A stretch of 64,000 bases of DNA. It comes from Candidatus Omnitrophota bacterium (lineage in GTDB: Bacteria; Omnitrophota; Gorgyraeia; Gygaellales; Profunditerraquicolaceae). The notes under the pieces are model-generated. The model saw nothing but the letters and a program-made list of their open reading frames with translations, had not been told where the DNA came from and did not search any database. Positions within the stretch are counted from its first letter, which is position 1, and each line of letters starts with the position of its first letter. The stretch is from assembly GCA_028687205.1 (NCBI GenBank), contig JAQUAP010000001.1:7509-71508 (forward strand). The letters run 5' to 3'. Below, piece after piece: positions 1 through 8,543 of the stretch. The position numbers and the translations under genes were made by a program.

Positions 1-1
1 G

Positions 2-85
2 AAAATAGAAGAAGGCATGGAGTATCCCGGGCAGATTAAAGTTACGGTTATCCGTGAAACCCGGGCCATAGAATACGCAAAATGA
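2..85 (+). CDS. rny: Ribonuclease Y, C-terminal end (partial)
   Basis: The last 27 codons of an ORF that enters from the left edge. The tail contains EYPGQIKVTVIRETRA and ends in EYAK, which is the conserved C-terminus of RNase Y, the membrane-anchored endoribonuclease that starts mRNA decay. The TGA stop overlaps the ATG of the next gene (ATGA), so the two are probably translationally coupled. rny followed by ymdB is a very common bacterial gene pair, which supports the call. Only the tail is visible, so the catalytic HD and KH domains cannot be checked. Confidence 0.85.
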   Translation, partial: KIEEGMEYPGQIKVTVIRETRAIEYAK

Positions 86-870
86 AAATACTCTTTATCG
101 GAGACATCGTGGGCAGCCCCGGCAGGAGGGCGGTTGAGCAGCTCCTGCCCGGTTTAATAGAGGAGCATTCCCTTGATTTTGTGATTGCCAACGCGGAAAA
201 TGCCTCTGGCGGCTCCGGGATAATTCCTAAGGTAGCCGAGGAATTGTTTAATTCCGGAGTGGATGTGTTGACTTCAGGGGACCATATCTGGAAGCGAAAA
301 GAGATATTTGAATTGATTAGCCATGAAAAAAGGATCCTCAGGCCTTTAAATTTCCCCAGCCTTGCCCCTGGCAGGGGGAGCAATATTTTTAAGAGCAAAA
401 AAGGCAAATCCGTCGGCGTAATCAATGTTAATGGTCGGGTCTTTATGGAGGCGTTGGAATCTCCTTTTACGACAGCCCTGGCTGCCCGCGAAGAACTCGC
501 CAAAGAAACTAAGATAATCATCGTCGACATCCATGCCGAGGCTACTTCCGAGAAGATCGCCTTAGGCTGGTACCTGGACGGCAAGGTCTCGGCAGTCCTG
601 GGCACGCATACGCATATCCAGACCGCGGATGAGCGGATTCTTCCGCAGGGCACAGCCTACCTAACTGACGTCGGTATGTGCGGCCCTTACGACTCCGTTA
701 TCGGCAGAAAGGTTGACCAGGTCTTAGAGCGGTTTTTAACCGCCATCCCTGTCAGGTTTGAGGTAGCCGAAGGCAATATCCAATTGCACGCGGCAGTTTT
801 GGATGTGGATGAGAAGACAGGCAGGGCCAGGTCGATTGTAAGGATACAGAAAAAGCTTTTAAATGCATAA
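82..870 (+). CDS. ymdB: YmdB-family metallophosphoesterase
   Basis: A 262-residue protein of the TIGR00282/YmdB family, cytoplasmic phosphodiesterases usually encoded beside RNase Y; some members hydrolyse 2',3'-cyclic nucleotides or influence c-di-GMP-linked behaviours. The metal-site signatures are visible: IGDIVGSPGR at 6-15, NAEN at 37-40, TSGDHIW near 64-70, a DIHAEATSE block near 148-157 and the paired histidines of GTHTHIQTAD. The usual GNH motif reads GDH here (Asp67), a conservative change of a metal-ligand position. Length is normal for the family. It overlaps rny by 3 nt and the next gene by 8 nt, so it lies in one transcript. Confidence 0.9.
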   Translation: MKILFIGDIVGSPGRRAVEQLLPGLIEEHSLDFVIANAENASGGSGIIPKVAEELFNSGVDVLTSGDHIWKRKEIFELISHEKRILRPLNFPSLAPGRGSNIFKSKKGKSVGVINVNGRVFMEALESPFTTALAAREELAKETKIIIVDIHAEATSEKIALGWYLDGKVSAVLGTHTHIQTADERILPQGTAYLTDVGMCGPYDSVIGRKVDQVLERFLTAIPVRFEVAEGNIQLHAAVLDVDEKTGRARSIVRIQKKLLNA

Positions 871-2674
871 AGCCAAAAGTACAATTAAAAAGTTAAAATT
901 CTGCATTTTAACTTGCGGTTTTACGTTTTACGTTTTAATTTTTGCGTTTAATGGTTTTGCCCAGCAGGGCGATGACCTTGAATACACCCTGGATGTTGCC
1001 TCAAGCACCGCCCCTACCCCCAAAATATTTAAGCCCAATATGGATTTAAGCGGCCGCGGTTTCCATCAGGAAGACAACTGGCCGCAAGGCCTGGCTGCAA
1101 AAGAGACGCTGGAGGCCTGGCAAAAAGATATCGGGTTTAATGGTTTTTACCGCCTGCAATATAACCTCTGGGATATCAGCCAGCCGTCGAAAGATAAGGG
1201 GGCTAAAGAGAAGCTCCTTGCCAACTATGCAAATATTATCAAAAGCATAAGCGAGGCAGGCGGCGTAGTGATACTGGATATATTCGGCACACCCGCAGGC
1301 ATGGGGAGGATTTTAGACAAAAAAACCGCGCCGGTGAATATGGAGGCATTTAAAGGACTGGTCAAGGGCACCATGAAAGATTTGAGCTGCGACAAAAAAT
1401 ACAATATCTGGTATGAAGTATGGAACGCGCCGGATTTAGAGAATTTCTTTTTAGGCAGGCAGCAGGATTATTTTAACCTTTACCGGCTGGTAAGCGAAAG
1501 CGCCAGGGAGCTGGAGGCGCAGTATAAGGTGCGCATACCCGTCGGCGCTCCGAGCGCAAGCTCCTGGTTCCGCCACCTTGAGGCCAACACCATTTTTACG
1601 CCCGAGGCCAGCCTGATTTACAAATTAATTAAATTTTGCTACCAGAACCATCTCAGCCTTAATTTTATCAGCTGGCACGGTTTTTCTACCGATCCTAAAA
1701 TCGAAAAAGAAAATACCATTTATAATAAAAGCTCCATCGATTTAGTGCGTGACTGGCTTTCGTATTTTAGCTTTGACCGCAATACCCCTTTAATCGTGGA
1801 TGAATGGAATTATGACCGCGACGCCAATCTCCTGCCGGAACGCAAAGAAAAAGCTTATATCGCATCCAGCTATATACCCGCCCGTATAAAAAATATGCAT
1901 GAGGCCGGGTTAGATAATCAGGTTTATTTTTGTTTAGAGGATTTCCAGAATAATCCCGAAGGGGTAACCCGGAATGTGGGGGTTTTTTATTTTGACACCC
2001 GGCACGCCCAGGATAAGGGCCTGCCCAAGGCAACCTATAACGCCTTCAGGATGCTTAAGGAGTTGGGCCCGGAGATGTTTGCGTTTAAGCTTGACGATGA
2101 ATTTGCCGGGGTCCTGGCAACCAGGTCAGAGGATAAAATAACCCTGTTGGTTTACAATTATATTGACCCGGAGATAGTCAAGGATTTACTGGCGGAAAAT
2201 ATCGCCGGGCTTAATCCCGCGGAGAGAAAATTCCTGCTTGGCGTCATCCGTTCTGACCAGTTATTTAAAATTATGGCGCAGCATGAGGATGTAAATTTAT
2301 TGCCTACCACTAATAAAGTCAAGTCTTTGCTGAAAAATGCCCAGGAGCTTAATGACAAGGCCGAACATTTTAAATCCGCTAAGCGCAAGCTAAAGATTAG
2401 CTTAAAAAATATTAAGGGCAATTATTCCTATAGCCGTTTTACGGTGGATAATTCCTGCGGCCTGAACTGCGGTTTTAAACCTGCCGCGGAAAAAGAGACC
2501 GGCACCCAGGATGCTTATCAGGAAGAACTGACTTTAAATCCATATTCGCTTAACCTCATTATATTGAAGAAAAAACCGGAGCCGCCTAAGGTAGAAGCGG
2601 TTCAGCCAGAGCCTCTTAAGCCGGAACCGCCTAAAGGAGAGGCTGCCAAGGACGCTAATGCCGCAGGAATTTAA
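863..2674 (+). CDS. Secreted GH39-like (beta/alpha)8 protein, altered active site
   Basis: A 603-residue protein with an N-terminal signal peptide (basic MHKAKSTIKKLK, hydrophobic core to about residue 33). The body resembles glycoside hydrolase family 39: NGFYRLQYNLWD near 93-104, YEVWNAPDLENFF at 184-196, ISWHGFSTD near 269-277 and PLIVDEWNYD at 309-318. In GH39 the acid/base Glu sits in WNEP; here residue 189 is Ala (WNAP). The nucleophile-type Glu314 in VDEWN is kept. The protein is therefore either a non-classical enzyme or a binding protein. The C-terminus is a Pro/Glu/Lys-rich tail. It overlaps ymdB at the start and xseA at the end. Substrate cannot be judged. Confidence 0.7.
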   Translation: MHKAKSTIKKLKFCILTCGFTFYVLIFAFNGFAQQGDDLEYTLDVASSTAPTPKIFKPNMDLSGRGFHQEDNWPQGLAAKETLEAWQKDIGFNGFYRLQYNLWDISQPSKDKGAKEKLLANYANIIKSISEAGGVVILDIFGTPAGMGRILDKKTAPVNMEAFKGLVKGTMKDLSCDKKYNIWYEVWNAPDLENFFLGRQQDYFNLYRLVSESARELEAQYKVRIPVGAPSASSWFRHLEANTIFTPEASLIYKLIKFCYQNHLSLNFISWHGFSTDPKIEKENTIYNKSSIDLVRDWLSYFSFDRNTPLIVDEWNYDRDANLLPERKEKAYIASSYIPARIKNMHEAGLDNQVYFCLEDFQNNPEGVTRNVGVFYFDTRHAQDKGLPKATYNAFRMLKELGPEMFAFKLDDEFAGVLATRSEDKITLLVYNYIDPEIVKDLLAENIAGLNPAERKFLLGVIRSDQLFKIMAQHEDVNLLPTTNKVKSLLKNAQELNDKAEHFKSAKRKLKISLKNIKGNYSYSRFTVDNSCGLNCGFKPAAEKETGTQDAYQEELTLNPYSLNLIILKKKPEPPKVEAVQPEPLKPEPPKGEAAKDANAAGI

Positions 2675-3884
2675 ACATATCTATACCGTTTCCCAGATTA
2701 CCCAAGAGATAAAAGTTATCTTTGAGAATACTTTCGGTAACGGGGTCTGGGTGGAAGGAGAAATTTCTAACTTTAAAGCGCACCCCTCAGGGCATTTTTA
2801 TTTTTCGCTTAAAGATAGCGCAGCGATTTTAGGTGCCGTAATGTTCGCGCGCGCTAACCGGGAATTGAAATTTAAGCTACAGGACGGGCTGAAAGTAATC
2901 TGTTTTGGTAGAATCGATGTTTATGGCCCACACGGTAAATACCAGATAGTTGTTGAGAAAATAGAACCTAAGGGCATTGGTGCGCGCCAACTGGCCTTTG
3001 AGCAGCTCAAGGAAAAACTTTTAAAAGAGGGCCTGTTTGATGCTGCTCGTAAAAAGCCGTTGCCGCTCATGCCTTTTCGCGTAGGAATAGTTACCTCCGG
3101 CGCCGGCGCAGCCATCCGCGATATTTTAGGCATACTGAAAAAAGGCTCACCCTGCACAGACGTGGTCATTCGCTCTGTGCGCGTGCAGGGCGAAGGAGCG
3201 GCAGGGGAGATCGCTCAAGGCATAGAAGACTTAAATCAATTTAATAAGGTTGAGCTGATTATTGTCAGCCGCGGAGGAGGAAGCACCGAAGACCTCTGGG
3301 CGTTTAATGAAGAAGTAGTGGCCAGGGCAGTGTATAACTCCAGGCTGCCGGTTATCTCCGCGGTGGGGCACCAGATTAATATCAGCCTCTGCGATTTAGT
3401 GGCGGATTGTTTTGTCGAGACCCCTACTGCCGCAGCTAAAATAATCGTGGATAAGAAGAATGCTTTACTGGCCGAGCTCGACAGCCTAAAACACGAATTA
3501 GGATTTTCTATCTCCGATATCCTGAGCAGCCTCAAAAATAACCTTATCGCCTTACGCCACGCGATTAAAAGCCCGCTGGACCGGTTACAGGAAAAAGAGC
3601 AGCTGCTGGATGAACTGTTTTCAGGTTTAAATAATAATCTACGCCAATTTATGAATATTACCCGCGAGCGGGTTAAGGCATTGATCCACCGGTTGGATGC
3701 GCTTAGCCCTTTGGCGGTTTTATCCCGCGGGTACAGCTTGAGTATGTTGGCGGCAGACGGCTCGGTAATTAAAGACGCGGATAAGGTCAAGCGCGGAGAT
3801 AAGGTGAAAACCATTTTAAGCGCCGGCGCCTTTGTCAGTTCAGTCGAGGAGGTTATAAAAGATGAAAGAAAAACAATCGTTTGA
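2658..3884 (+). CDS. xseA: Exodeoxyribonuclease VII large subunit
   Basis: A 408-residue protein matching XseA, the catalytic subunit of exonuclease VII, which degrades single-stranded DNA with the small subunit XseB. Visible signatures are the N-terminal OB fold (VWVEGEISNFKAHPSGHFYFS), the block RVGIVTSGAGAAIRDIL, the LIIVSRGGGSTEDLWAFNEE motif and SAVGHQINISLCDLVAD with TPTAAA, all typical of the catalytic domain. A helical stalk follows, and a C-terminal block with LSRGYS near 353-358. Length is close to the family norm of about 400-450. It overlaps the preceding gene by 17 nt and the xseB start by 23 nt, so the genes are probably cotranscribed. Confidence 0.95.
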   Translation: MPQEFKHIYTVSQITQEIKVIFENTFGNGVWVEGEISNFKAHPSGHFYFSLKDSAAILGAVMFARANRELKFKLQDGLKVICFGRIDVYGPHGKYQIVVEKIEPKGIGARQLAFEQLKEKLLKEGLFDAARKKPLPLMPFRVGIVTSGAGAAIRDILGILKKGSPCTDVVIRSVRVQGEGAAGEIAQGIEDLNQFNKVELIIVSRGGGSTEDLWAFNEEVVARAVYNSRLPVISAVGHQINISLCDLVADCFVETPTAAAKIIVDKKNALLAELDSLKHELGFSISDILSSLKNNLIALRHAIKSPLDRLQEKEQLLDELFSGLNNNLRQFMNITRERVKALIHRLDALSPLAVLSRGYSLSMLAADGSVIKDADKVKRGDKVKTILSAGAFVSSVEEVIKDERKTIV

Positions 3885-4101
3885 GGAGGATTTAAAGAAA
3901 TTACAGAAGATTGTGGAGGAACTCTCCGCAGGTAAGCTTACCCTGGGCGAATCGCTTAAAAAATATGAAGAAGGGATTCGGCTTGCTGAAAGCTGCTCTA
4001 AAGAATTAGAAGGGGCGGAGCGCAAAGTAGAGGCCTTGATGAAAAAAGACGGAAAATATGCGCTTGAGAAATTTGCAGAGGATGCGCCGGAAAAGGATTA
4101 G
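3862..4101 (+). CDS. xseB: Exodeoxyribonuclease VII small subunit
   Basis: A 79-residue protein of the XseB family. The pattern FEEDLKKLQKIVEELSAGKL followed by TLGESLKKYEEGIRLAESC is the standard XseB helical hairpin that packs along the XseA stalk. The start codon lies inside the end of xseA, behind a GAGGAGGT Shine-Dalgarno sequence at about 3847-3854. dxs begins 2 nt after its stop, giving the common xseA-xseB-dxs order. Confidence 0.95.
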   Translation: MKEKQSFEEDLKKLQKIVEELSAGKLTLGESLKKYEEGIRLAESCSKELEGAERKVEALMKKDGKYALEKFAEDAPEKD

Positions 4102-4103
4102 TA

Positions 4104-5966
4104 ATGTTATTGGACGGGATTAATTCACCGCAGGATTTAAAGAAGCTCAAAATCGAGGAGCTACCCAGGCTTGCCGTAGAGATACGCCAGAGGATGACCG
4201 AGGTCGTCGCCGTGCGCGGCGGCCACCTTGCTTCAAGTTTAGGCGCGGTAGAGTTGATCATCGCCCTGCATTATTGTTTAAACGCGCCCAGTGACAAGAT
4301 TATTTTTGATGTCGGGCACCAGGCTTACGCGCACAAAATATTAACCGGAAGAAATAAGGAATTCTCAACCCTTAGGGCTTATCAGGGCATATCCGGTTTC
4401 CCCTCCAAGGATGAATCGGTTTATGATTGTTTCACTACCGGCCATTCTTCAAATGCGGTATCTTTGGCTTTAGGATTAGCCTGTGCCAGGGACAGGCTTA
4501 CGCCTGACGAACATTTTAAGGTTGTCGCGGTAATCGGAGACGGCTCTTTAAGCGGAGGGTTATGTTTTGAGGGCTTGAATAATGCCGGCCACTTTAAAAA
4601 AGATATGCTGGTTGTCTTAAACACCAATGAACTGAGCATCTCCCCGAATGTCGGAGCAATCAGCAACTATTTGAATAAAATCATCTCCCTGCCGGTTTAT
4701 AACCGTTTTAAGGAATCGCTGGAACATTTCCTGACTAAACGCGGAGAAAAAGGAAGCCGGGTTTTAAAGTTAGTCACTAAATTCGAGGAGAGCCTTAAAG
4801 GCCTGTTTATCCCGGGGATGTTATTTGAAGAGCTGGGTTTTCGTTATTTCGGCCCTCTGGACGGCCATAATCTGGAGCTGCTTATCCCGGCGGTTAAAAA
4901 TGTCTTGAATATCAAAGGTCCGCGCATATTGCATGTCGTGACTAAAAAAGGCAAGGGTTATTTTGCCGCGGAAAATGAGCCGGTGAGGTTCCACGGCACA
5001 GGTCCGTTTGATATCCAGACCGGCTTAAGCTTAACTAAGCCCGGAGCAGCCAAGACCTATACTGAAATTTTTAGCGGGAAATTAGTGGAGTTGGCAGCCA
5101 GAGATAATAAAATCGTCGCGATTACCGCTGCCATGCCTGAAGGGACAGGTCTGGATAAGTTTCATCAGCTTTTCGCGGATAGATTTTTTGATGTCGGCAT
5201 TGCCGAGGCCCACGCGGTTTGCTTTAGCGCCGGATTAGCCAAGGGCGGGCTGAAGCCGGTACTGGTTGTATATTCTACTTTTCTACAGCGCGCCTATGAC
5301 CAGATTATTGAAGATATCGCCTTGCAGGAGCTGCCGGTCGTATTTTGCCTTGACCGCGCAGGGATTGTCGGAGAGGATGGCGCGACGCATCAGGGTATAT
5401 TTGACTTAAGTTTCTTAAATACCGTCCCGAACCTGATGATCTTAGCGCCTAAAGACGGCCCGGAACTTGCAGCAATGCTTGAATTTGCTTTTACCTGCGC
5501 CAGGCCCGTAGTCATAAGATATCCTAAAGGCCAAGCTCAAAACTTAGAAAGCGCAACGCATCCCATTGAATTAGGCAAGGCAGAAATTTTAACCGAAGGG
5601 AAAAATTTTGCTATAATTGCTTTAGGGAGCATGGTTGCCCCGGCTTTAGAGGCGATAGAATCGCTTAAAAAGGAAAATTTATCCGGCACCCTGATCAATG
5701 CGCGCTTTGCCCGGCCGTTGGATAAAGACCTGATTCTTAGAGTAGCAAAGCAGCCCGGTTTTATTTTTAGCGTTGAAGAGGGGATTATCGACGGAGGTTT
5801 TGGCAGCGCGGTCGAGGGTGTCTTAGGTAAGCCGGTAAACAAGATTGGCCTGCCGCGCTCCTTTATCAGCCATGGCAAAAGAGAATTGCTGCTGGATAAA
5901 TACGGGTTGACTGCGCAGGGTATTGCGCATAAGATTAAATCAGTCCTTCGATGCGCCCCAGCTTAA
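4104..5966 (+). CDS. dxs: 1-deoxy-D-xylulose-5-phosphate synthase
   Basis: A 620-residue thiamine-diphosphate enzyme that condenses pyruvate and glyceraldehyde 3-phosphate, the first step of the MEP isoprenoid pathway. Seen in order: RGGHLASSLGAVELIIALH near 32-50, FDVGHQAYAHKILTGR, the TPP/Mg block GDGSLSGGLCFEGLNNAG near 149-166, FGPLDGHN, HVVTKKGKGY, the transketolase central domain DVGIAEAHAV and the C-terminal GLPRSFISHG with LTAQGI. Length is normal. The last eight or so codons fall within a palindromic repeat (5940-5990), so the native C-terminus may have been replaced. It is preceded directly by xseB. Confidence 0.95.
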   Translation: MLLDGINSPQDLKKLKIEELPRLAVEIRQRMTEVVAVRGGHLASSLGAVELIIALHYCLNAPSDKIIFDVGHQAYAHKILTGRNKEFSTLRAYQGISGFPSKDESVYDCFTTGHSSNAVSLALGLACARDRLTPDEHFKVVAVIGDGSLSGGLCFEGLNNAGHFKKDMLVVLNTNELSISPNVGAISNYLNKIISLPVYNRFKESLEHFLTKRGEKGSRVLKLVTKFEESLKGLFIPGMLFEELGFRYFGPLDGHNLELLIPAVKNVLNIKGPRILHVVTKKGKGYFAAENEPVRFHGTGPFDIQTGLSLTKPGAAKTYTEIFSGKLVELAARDNKIVAITAAMPEGTGLDKFHQLFADRFFDVGIAEAHAVCFSAGLAKGGLKPVLVVYSTFLQRAYDQIIEDIALQELPVVFCLDRAGIVGEDGATHQGIFDLSFLNTVPNLMILAPKDGPELAAMLEFAFTCARPVVIRYPKGQAQNLESATHPIELGKAEILTEGKNFAIIALGSMVAPALEAIESLKKENLSGTLINARFARPLDKDLILRVAKQPGFIFSVEEGIIDGGFGSAVEGVLGKPVNKIGLPRSFISHGKRELLLDKYGLTAQGIAHKIKSVLRCAPA

Positions 5967-5990
5967 AGTTTGGGGCTTGCTCAGGACTGA
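5940..5990. repeat. 51-nt REP-like hairpin over the dxs 3' end
   Basis: The outer arms TCAGTCCT (5940-5947) and AGGACTGA (5983-5990) are perfect inverted repeats. Inner arms GCCCCA (5955-5960) and TGGGGC (5971-5976) form a second stem. The CCTTCG...GCTCAGG layout resembles widespread small intergenic palindromes in bacteria. It covers the last codons and stop of dxs and could act as a transcript-stabilising or terminator-like hairpin. There is no T-run directly after it. Confidence 0.7.
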
Positions 5991-6018
5991 TGGTGAGAGG
6001 AGTCGAACCACCAGTAAT

Positions 6019-6222
6019 ATGCCCAGGATAACCATTAATAAAGATAAATGCAAGGGTTGCTTGCTCTGTGTCGGTGTCTGCCCGCAGGGCTTAATTGTTG
6101 CCGATAAGGAATTGAACGCGCGCGGGGCAAAGCCGGCAAAATTTAAGCTCGACGGCAAATGCCTGGGTTGCTGCCTGTGCGCGATGATCTGCCCGGATTG
6201 CTGTATTGAGGTATATAAGTGA
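6019..6222 (+). CDS. 2-oxoacid:ferredoxin oxidoreductase, ferredoxin (delta) subunit
   Basis: A 67-residue protein with two 4Fe-4S motifs, CKGCLLCVGVCP and CLGCCLCAMICP, typical of the delta subunit of four-subunit 2-oxoacid:ferredoxin oxidoreductases (Kor/Vor type). It passes electrons from the TPP subunit to ferredoxin. I chose the ATG at 6019 (MPRITINKDKCKGC) because the reading frame further upstream runs through the hairpin at the dxs end and has no ferredoxin-like content. It overlaps the alpha subunit gene by 4 nt (GTGA), which suggests coupling. Confidence 0.9.
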   Translation: MPRITINKDKCKGCLLCVGVCPQGLIVADKELNARGAKPAKFKLDGKCLGCCLCAMICPDCCIEVYK

Positions 6223-7295
6223 AGTCAAAAGTCAAAAGTCAAAAGTCAAAAGTATTAATGACCGGTAATGAGGCAATTGCCGAAGGGGCAATCCAGGCCG
6301 GCTGCACTTTTTACGCGGGCTATCCCATTACTCCTCAAAACGAACTAACCGCTTATATGGCGAATCATATGCAAAAGAGCGGCGGCGTATTTATCCAGGC
6401 TGAGGCAGAACTAGCGGCGATAAACATGGTTTTTGGCGCTGCGGCAGCAGGAGCGCGCGCGATGACTTCGTCATCCAGCCCGGGAATAAGCTTAAAACAG
6501 GAAGGGATTTCTTATATTGCCGGCGCAGAATTGCCGGCGGTAATCGCCAATGTGATGCGCGGCGGCCCGGGGTTAGGCAATATCGCTCCTGCCCAGTCTG
6601 ATTATTTCCAGGCTACGCGTTCAGGAGGCCACGGGGATTATCATTGCCTGGTTTTAGCGCCGGCAAGCGTCCAGGAAAGCTACGACTTAACCTGCCTGGC
6701 ATTTACCCTGGCGGATAAATACCGTTCCCCCGCCATCATCCTTAGCGACGGCCTGCTCGGCCAGATGATGGAGCCGTTGTTAGTCCGCAAAGAAGGAAAA
6801 ATAGAATTACCTGCTAAGCCATGGGCCCTGACCGGTTGCACAGGCAGGCAGGCCAATGTTGTAAAATCATTTTATCTTAAAGAAGGAGACCTGGAGAAGT
6901 TAAATCTTAAATTGCAGAAAAAATATAAGGAGATACAGCAAAAAGAGCAGCGCTGGGAAGAGTTTTTCTTGACCGATGCTAAAGTTGCCTTGGTTGCCTA
7001 TGGCACCATGGCCAGGATTGCCAGGAGCGCAGTCAAGGTTTTAAGGGAGAAAGGTAAAAAAGTCGGCTTGCTCAGGCCGCTCACCCTCTGGCCTTTTCCG
7101 AAGAAGGCATTTACCATGCCAAAAAAGAAATATTTAGTAATTGAAATGTCTTACGGCCAGATGTTGGAAGATGTGCAGCTGGCTCTCTGCGGCAAAGCCG
7201 GGGTTGAATTTTTAGGCCGCTCCGGAGGCGGGATACCTTCGGAACAGGAAATTATAGTTAAGGTCAATAAAATATACCATGGAAAAAATATATAG
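6219..7295 (+). CDS. 2-oxoacid:ferredoxin oxidoreductase, alpha subunit
   Basis: A 358-residue pyrimidine-binding/transketolase-like subunit of the Kor/Vor family: TGNEAIAEGAIQAGC and FYAGYPITPQNEL near the start, then the block MTSSSSPGISLKQEG. It works with the neighbouring beta, gamma and delta subunits to decarboxylate a 2-oxoacid oxidatively and make acyl-CoA with reduced ferredoxin; the substrate cannot be fixed from sequence. The GTG at 6219 has a GAGGT Shine-Dalgarno sequence at 6208-6212. The alternative ATG at 6258 starts directly at MTGNEA. Between the two lies a tandem AAAAGTC heptamer repeat encoding a KSKVKSQKSK-like peptide, so the true N-terminus is uncertain. Confidence 0.9.
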   Translation: MKSKVKSQKSKVLMTGNEAIAEGAIQAGCTFYAGYPITPQNELTAYMANHMQKSGGVFIQAEAELAAINMVFGAAAAGARAMTSSSSPGISLKQEGISYIAGAELPAVIANVMRGGPGLGNIAPAQSDYFQATRSGGHGDYHCLVLAPASVQESYDLTCLAFTLADKYRSPAIILSDGLLGQMMEPLLVRKEGKIELPAKPWALTGCTGRQANVVKSFYLKEGDLEKLNLKLQKKYKEIQQKEQRWEEFFLTDAKVALVAYGTMARIARSAVKVLREKGKKVGLLRPLTLWPFPKKAFTMPKKKYLVIEMSYGQMLEDVQLALCGKAGVEFLGRSGGGIPSEQEIIVKVNKIYHGKNI

Positions 7296-8007
7296 CCACC
7301 CTCGGTCATTGCGCGATCTATCAACGCATTACTGCCCGGGTTGCGGCCACGGCCTGGCACACCGCCTGATCGCCGAGGTAGTGGATGAGCTGGGCATAAG
7401 AGAGCGGGTGATCGCGATCGCTCCGGTCGGTTGCGCAGTAATCGCCTATGACTATTGGGATTTTGATTGTTCGGAAGCAGCGCATGGCCGGGCATTGGCA
7501 GTAGCAACCGGAATAAAAAGGGTCAGGCCGCAGAATATCGTTTTTACTTATCAGGGTGACGGAGACCTGGCAGCCATCGGCACTACCGAAACAATCCATG
7601 CGGCTAACCGCGGAGAAAATGTAACGGTATTTTTCATTAATAATGCTGTTTACGGGATGACCGGCGGCCAAATGGCGCCGACTACTTTATTAAATCAAAA
7701 GACTTCTACTACCCCTGAAGGAAGAAACGCGCAATTCCAGGGTTATCCTTTAAAAATCTCTGAAATGTTAGCGCTCCTGCCGGGAGTCAAATACGTAGAG
7801 CGTGTTGCACTTGACTCGCCGCAGGATATTATCAAGGCTAAAAAGGCCATCAAAAAAGCACTGGTAAATCAGATGGAAGGAGTAGGCTTTTCTTTAGTTG
7901 AAATGCTCTCGCCTTGTCCGACCTACTGGGGCCTGTCCCCTAAAGCATCGCTGGACTGGATTAAAAATACTATGGTAAAAGAATTTCCTTTGGGAGTGAT
8001 TAAATGA
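7279..8007 (+). CDS. 2-oxoacid:ferredoxin oxidoreductase, beta subunit (TPP-binding)
   Basis: A 242-residue TPP-binding subunit. The motif YCPGCGHG near 18-25 and the metal/TPP block YQGDGDLAAIG near 92-102, followed by NNAVYGMTGGQMAPTT, are characteristic of KorB/VorB/PorB proteins. It overlaps the alpha gene by 17 nt and the gamma gene by 4 nt. The delta-alpha-beta-gamma order in one tight operon is that of 2-oxoglutarate or branched-chain 2-oxoacid oxidoreductases rather than of the single-chain pyruvate enzyme. Confidence 0.92.
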   Translation: MEKIYSHPRSLRDLSTHYCPGCGHGLAHRLIAEVVDELGIRERVIAIAPVGCAVIAYDYWDFDCSEAAHGRALAVATGIKRVRPQNIVFTYQGDGDLAAIGTTETIHAANRGENVTVFFINNAVYGMTGGQMAPTTLLNQKTSTTPEGRNAQFQGYPLKISEMLALLPGVKYVERVALDSPQDIIKAKKAIKKALVNQMEGVGFSLVEMLSPCPTYWGLSPKASLDWIKNTMVKEFPLGVIK

Positions 8008-8543
8008 CCGAGCGCATTATTATCGCCGGTAGCGGCGGCCAGGGCATTATGCTTTTAGGGAAAATTATCGCTGAGGCAGCTTTACTTCAAGGTAAATTCG
8101 TTACCTGGCTTCCTGCTTACGGGCCGGAGGTGCGCGGAGGCGCGGCGCATTGTATGATCATTATAGCGGATGATGAAATCGGCTCCCCTTTTATTGATAA
8201 AGCGGACAGCTTGATTATTATGAACCAGCTTTCCCTGGTAAAATTCAAAAGCCGCCTGAAAAATAACGGCCTGATGATTATTAATAGTTCCCTCGCTAAA
8301 TTAGATAACAAGCTTAAGTTCAAGGCGGCAGAGGGCAGGTGCACGGATATCGCCGAAGGCTTAGGCAACATTAAAGCAGCCAATGTTGTAGCCTTAGGGA
8401 TGTATCTGGCAAGCAAGAAGATTATCAGCGTAGAAAATACGCTAGGCGTCATTAAAAAAATGGCGCCTCAGGATAAGCCCGAACTGCTTAAGGTTAACCT
8501 GGAGGCCCTAGAAAAAGGCAGGGAGCTTGTAAAAAATGGTTAG
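8004..8543 (+). CDS. 2-oxoacid:ferredoxin oxidoreductase, gamma subunit
   Basis: A 179-residue gamma subunit. IIIAGSGGQGIMLLGKIIAE near 5-24 and PAYGPEVRGGAAHCMIIIAD are the standard family signatures. It completes the complex encoded from 6019. Its ATG overlaps the beta stop (ATGA), and gltX begins 8 nt before its own stop, so all of these are probably on one mRNA. Confidence 0.92.
   Translation: MTERIIIAGSGGQGIMLLGKIIAEAALLQGKFVTWLPAYGPEVRGGAAHCMIIIADDEIGSPFIDKADSLIIMNQLSLVKFKSRLKNNGLMIINSSLAKLDNKLKFKAAEGRCTDIAEGLGNIKAANVVALGMYLASKKIISVENTLGVIKKMAPQDKPELLKVNLEALEKGRELVKNG

Noticed and set aside
5991..6012. tRNA fragment on the minus strand (GGTTCGACTCC-like)
   Set aside because: The T-loop-like stretch is not followed by a matching acceptor strand or CCA at the right distance.
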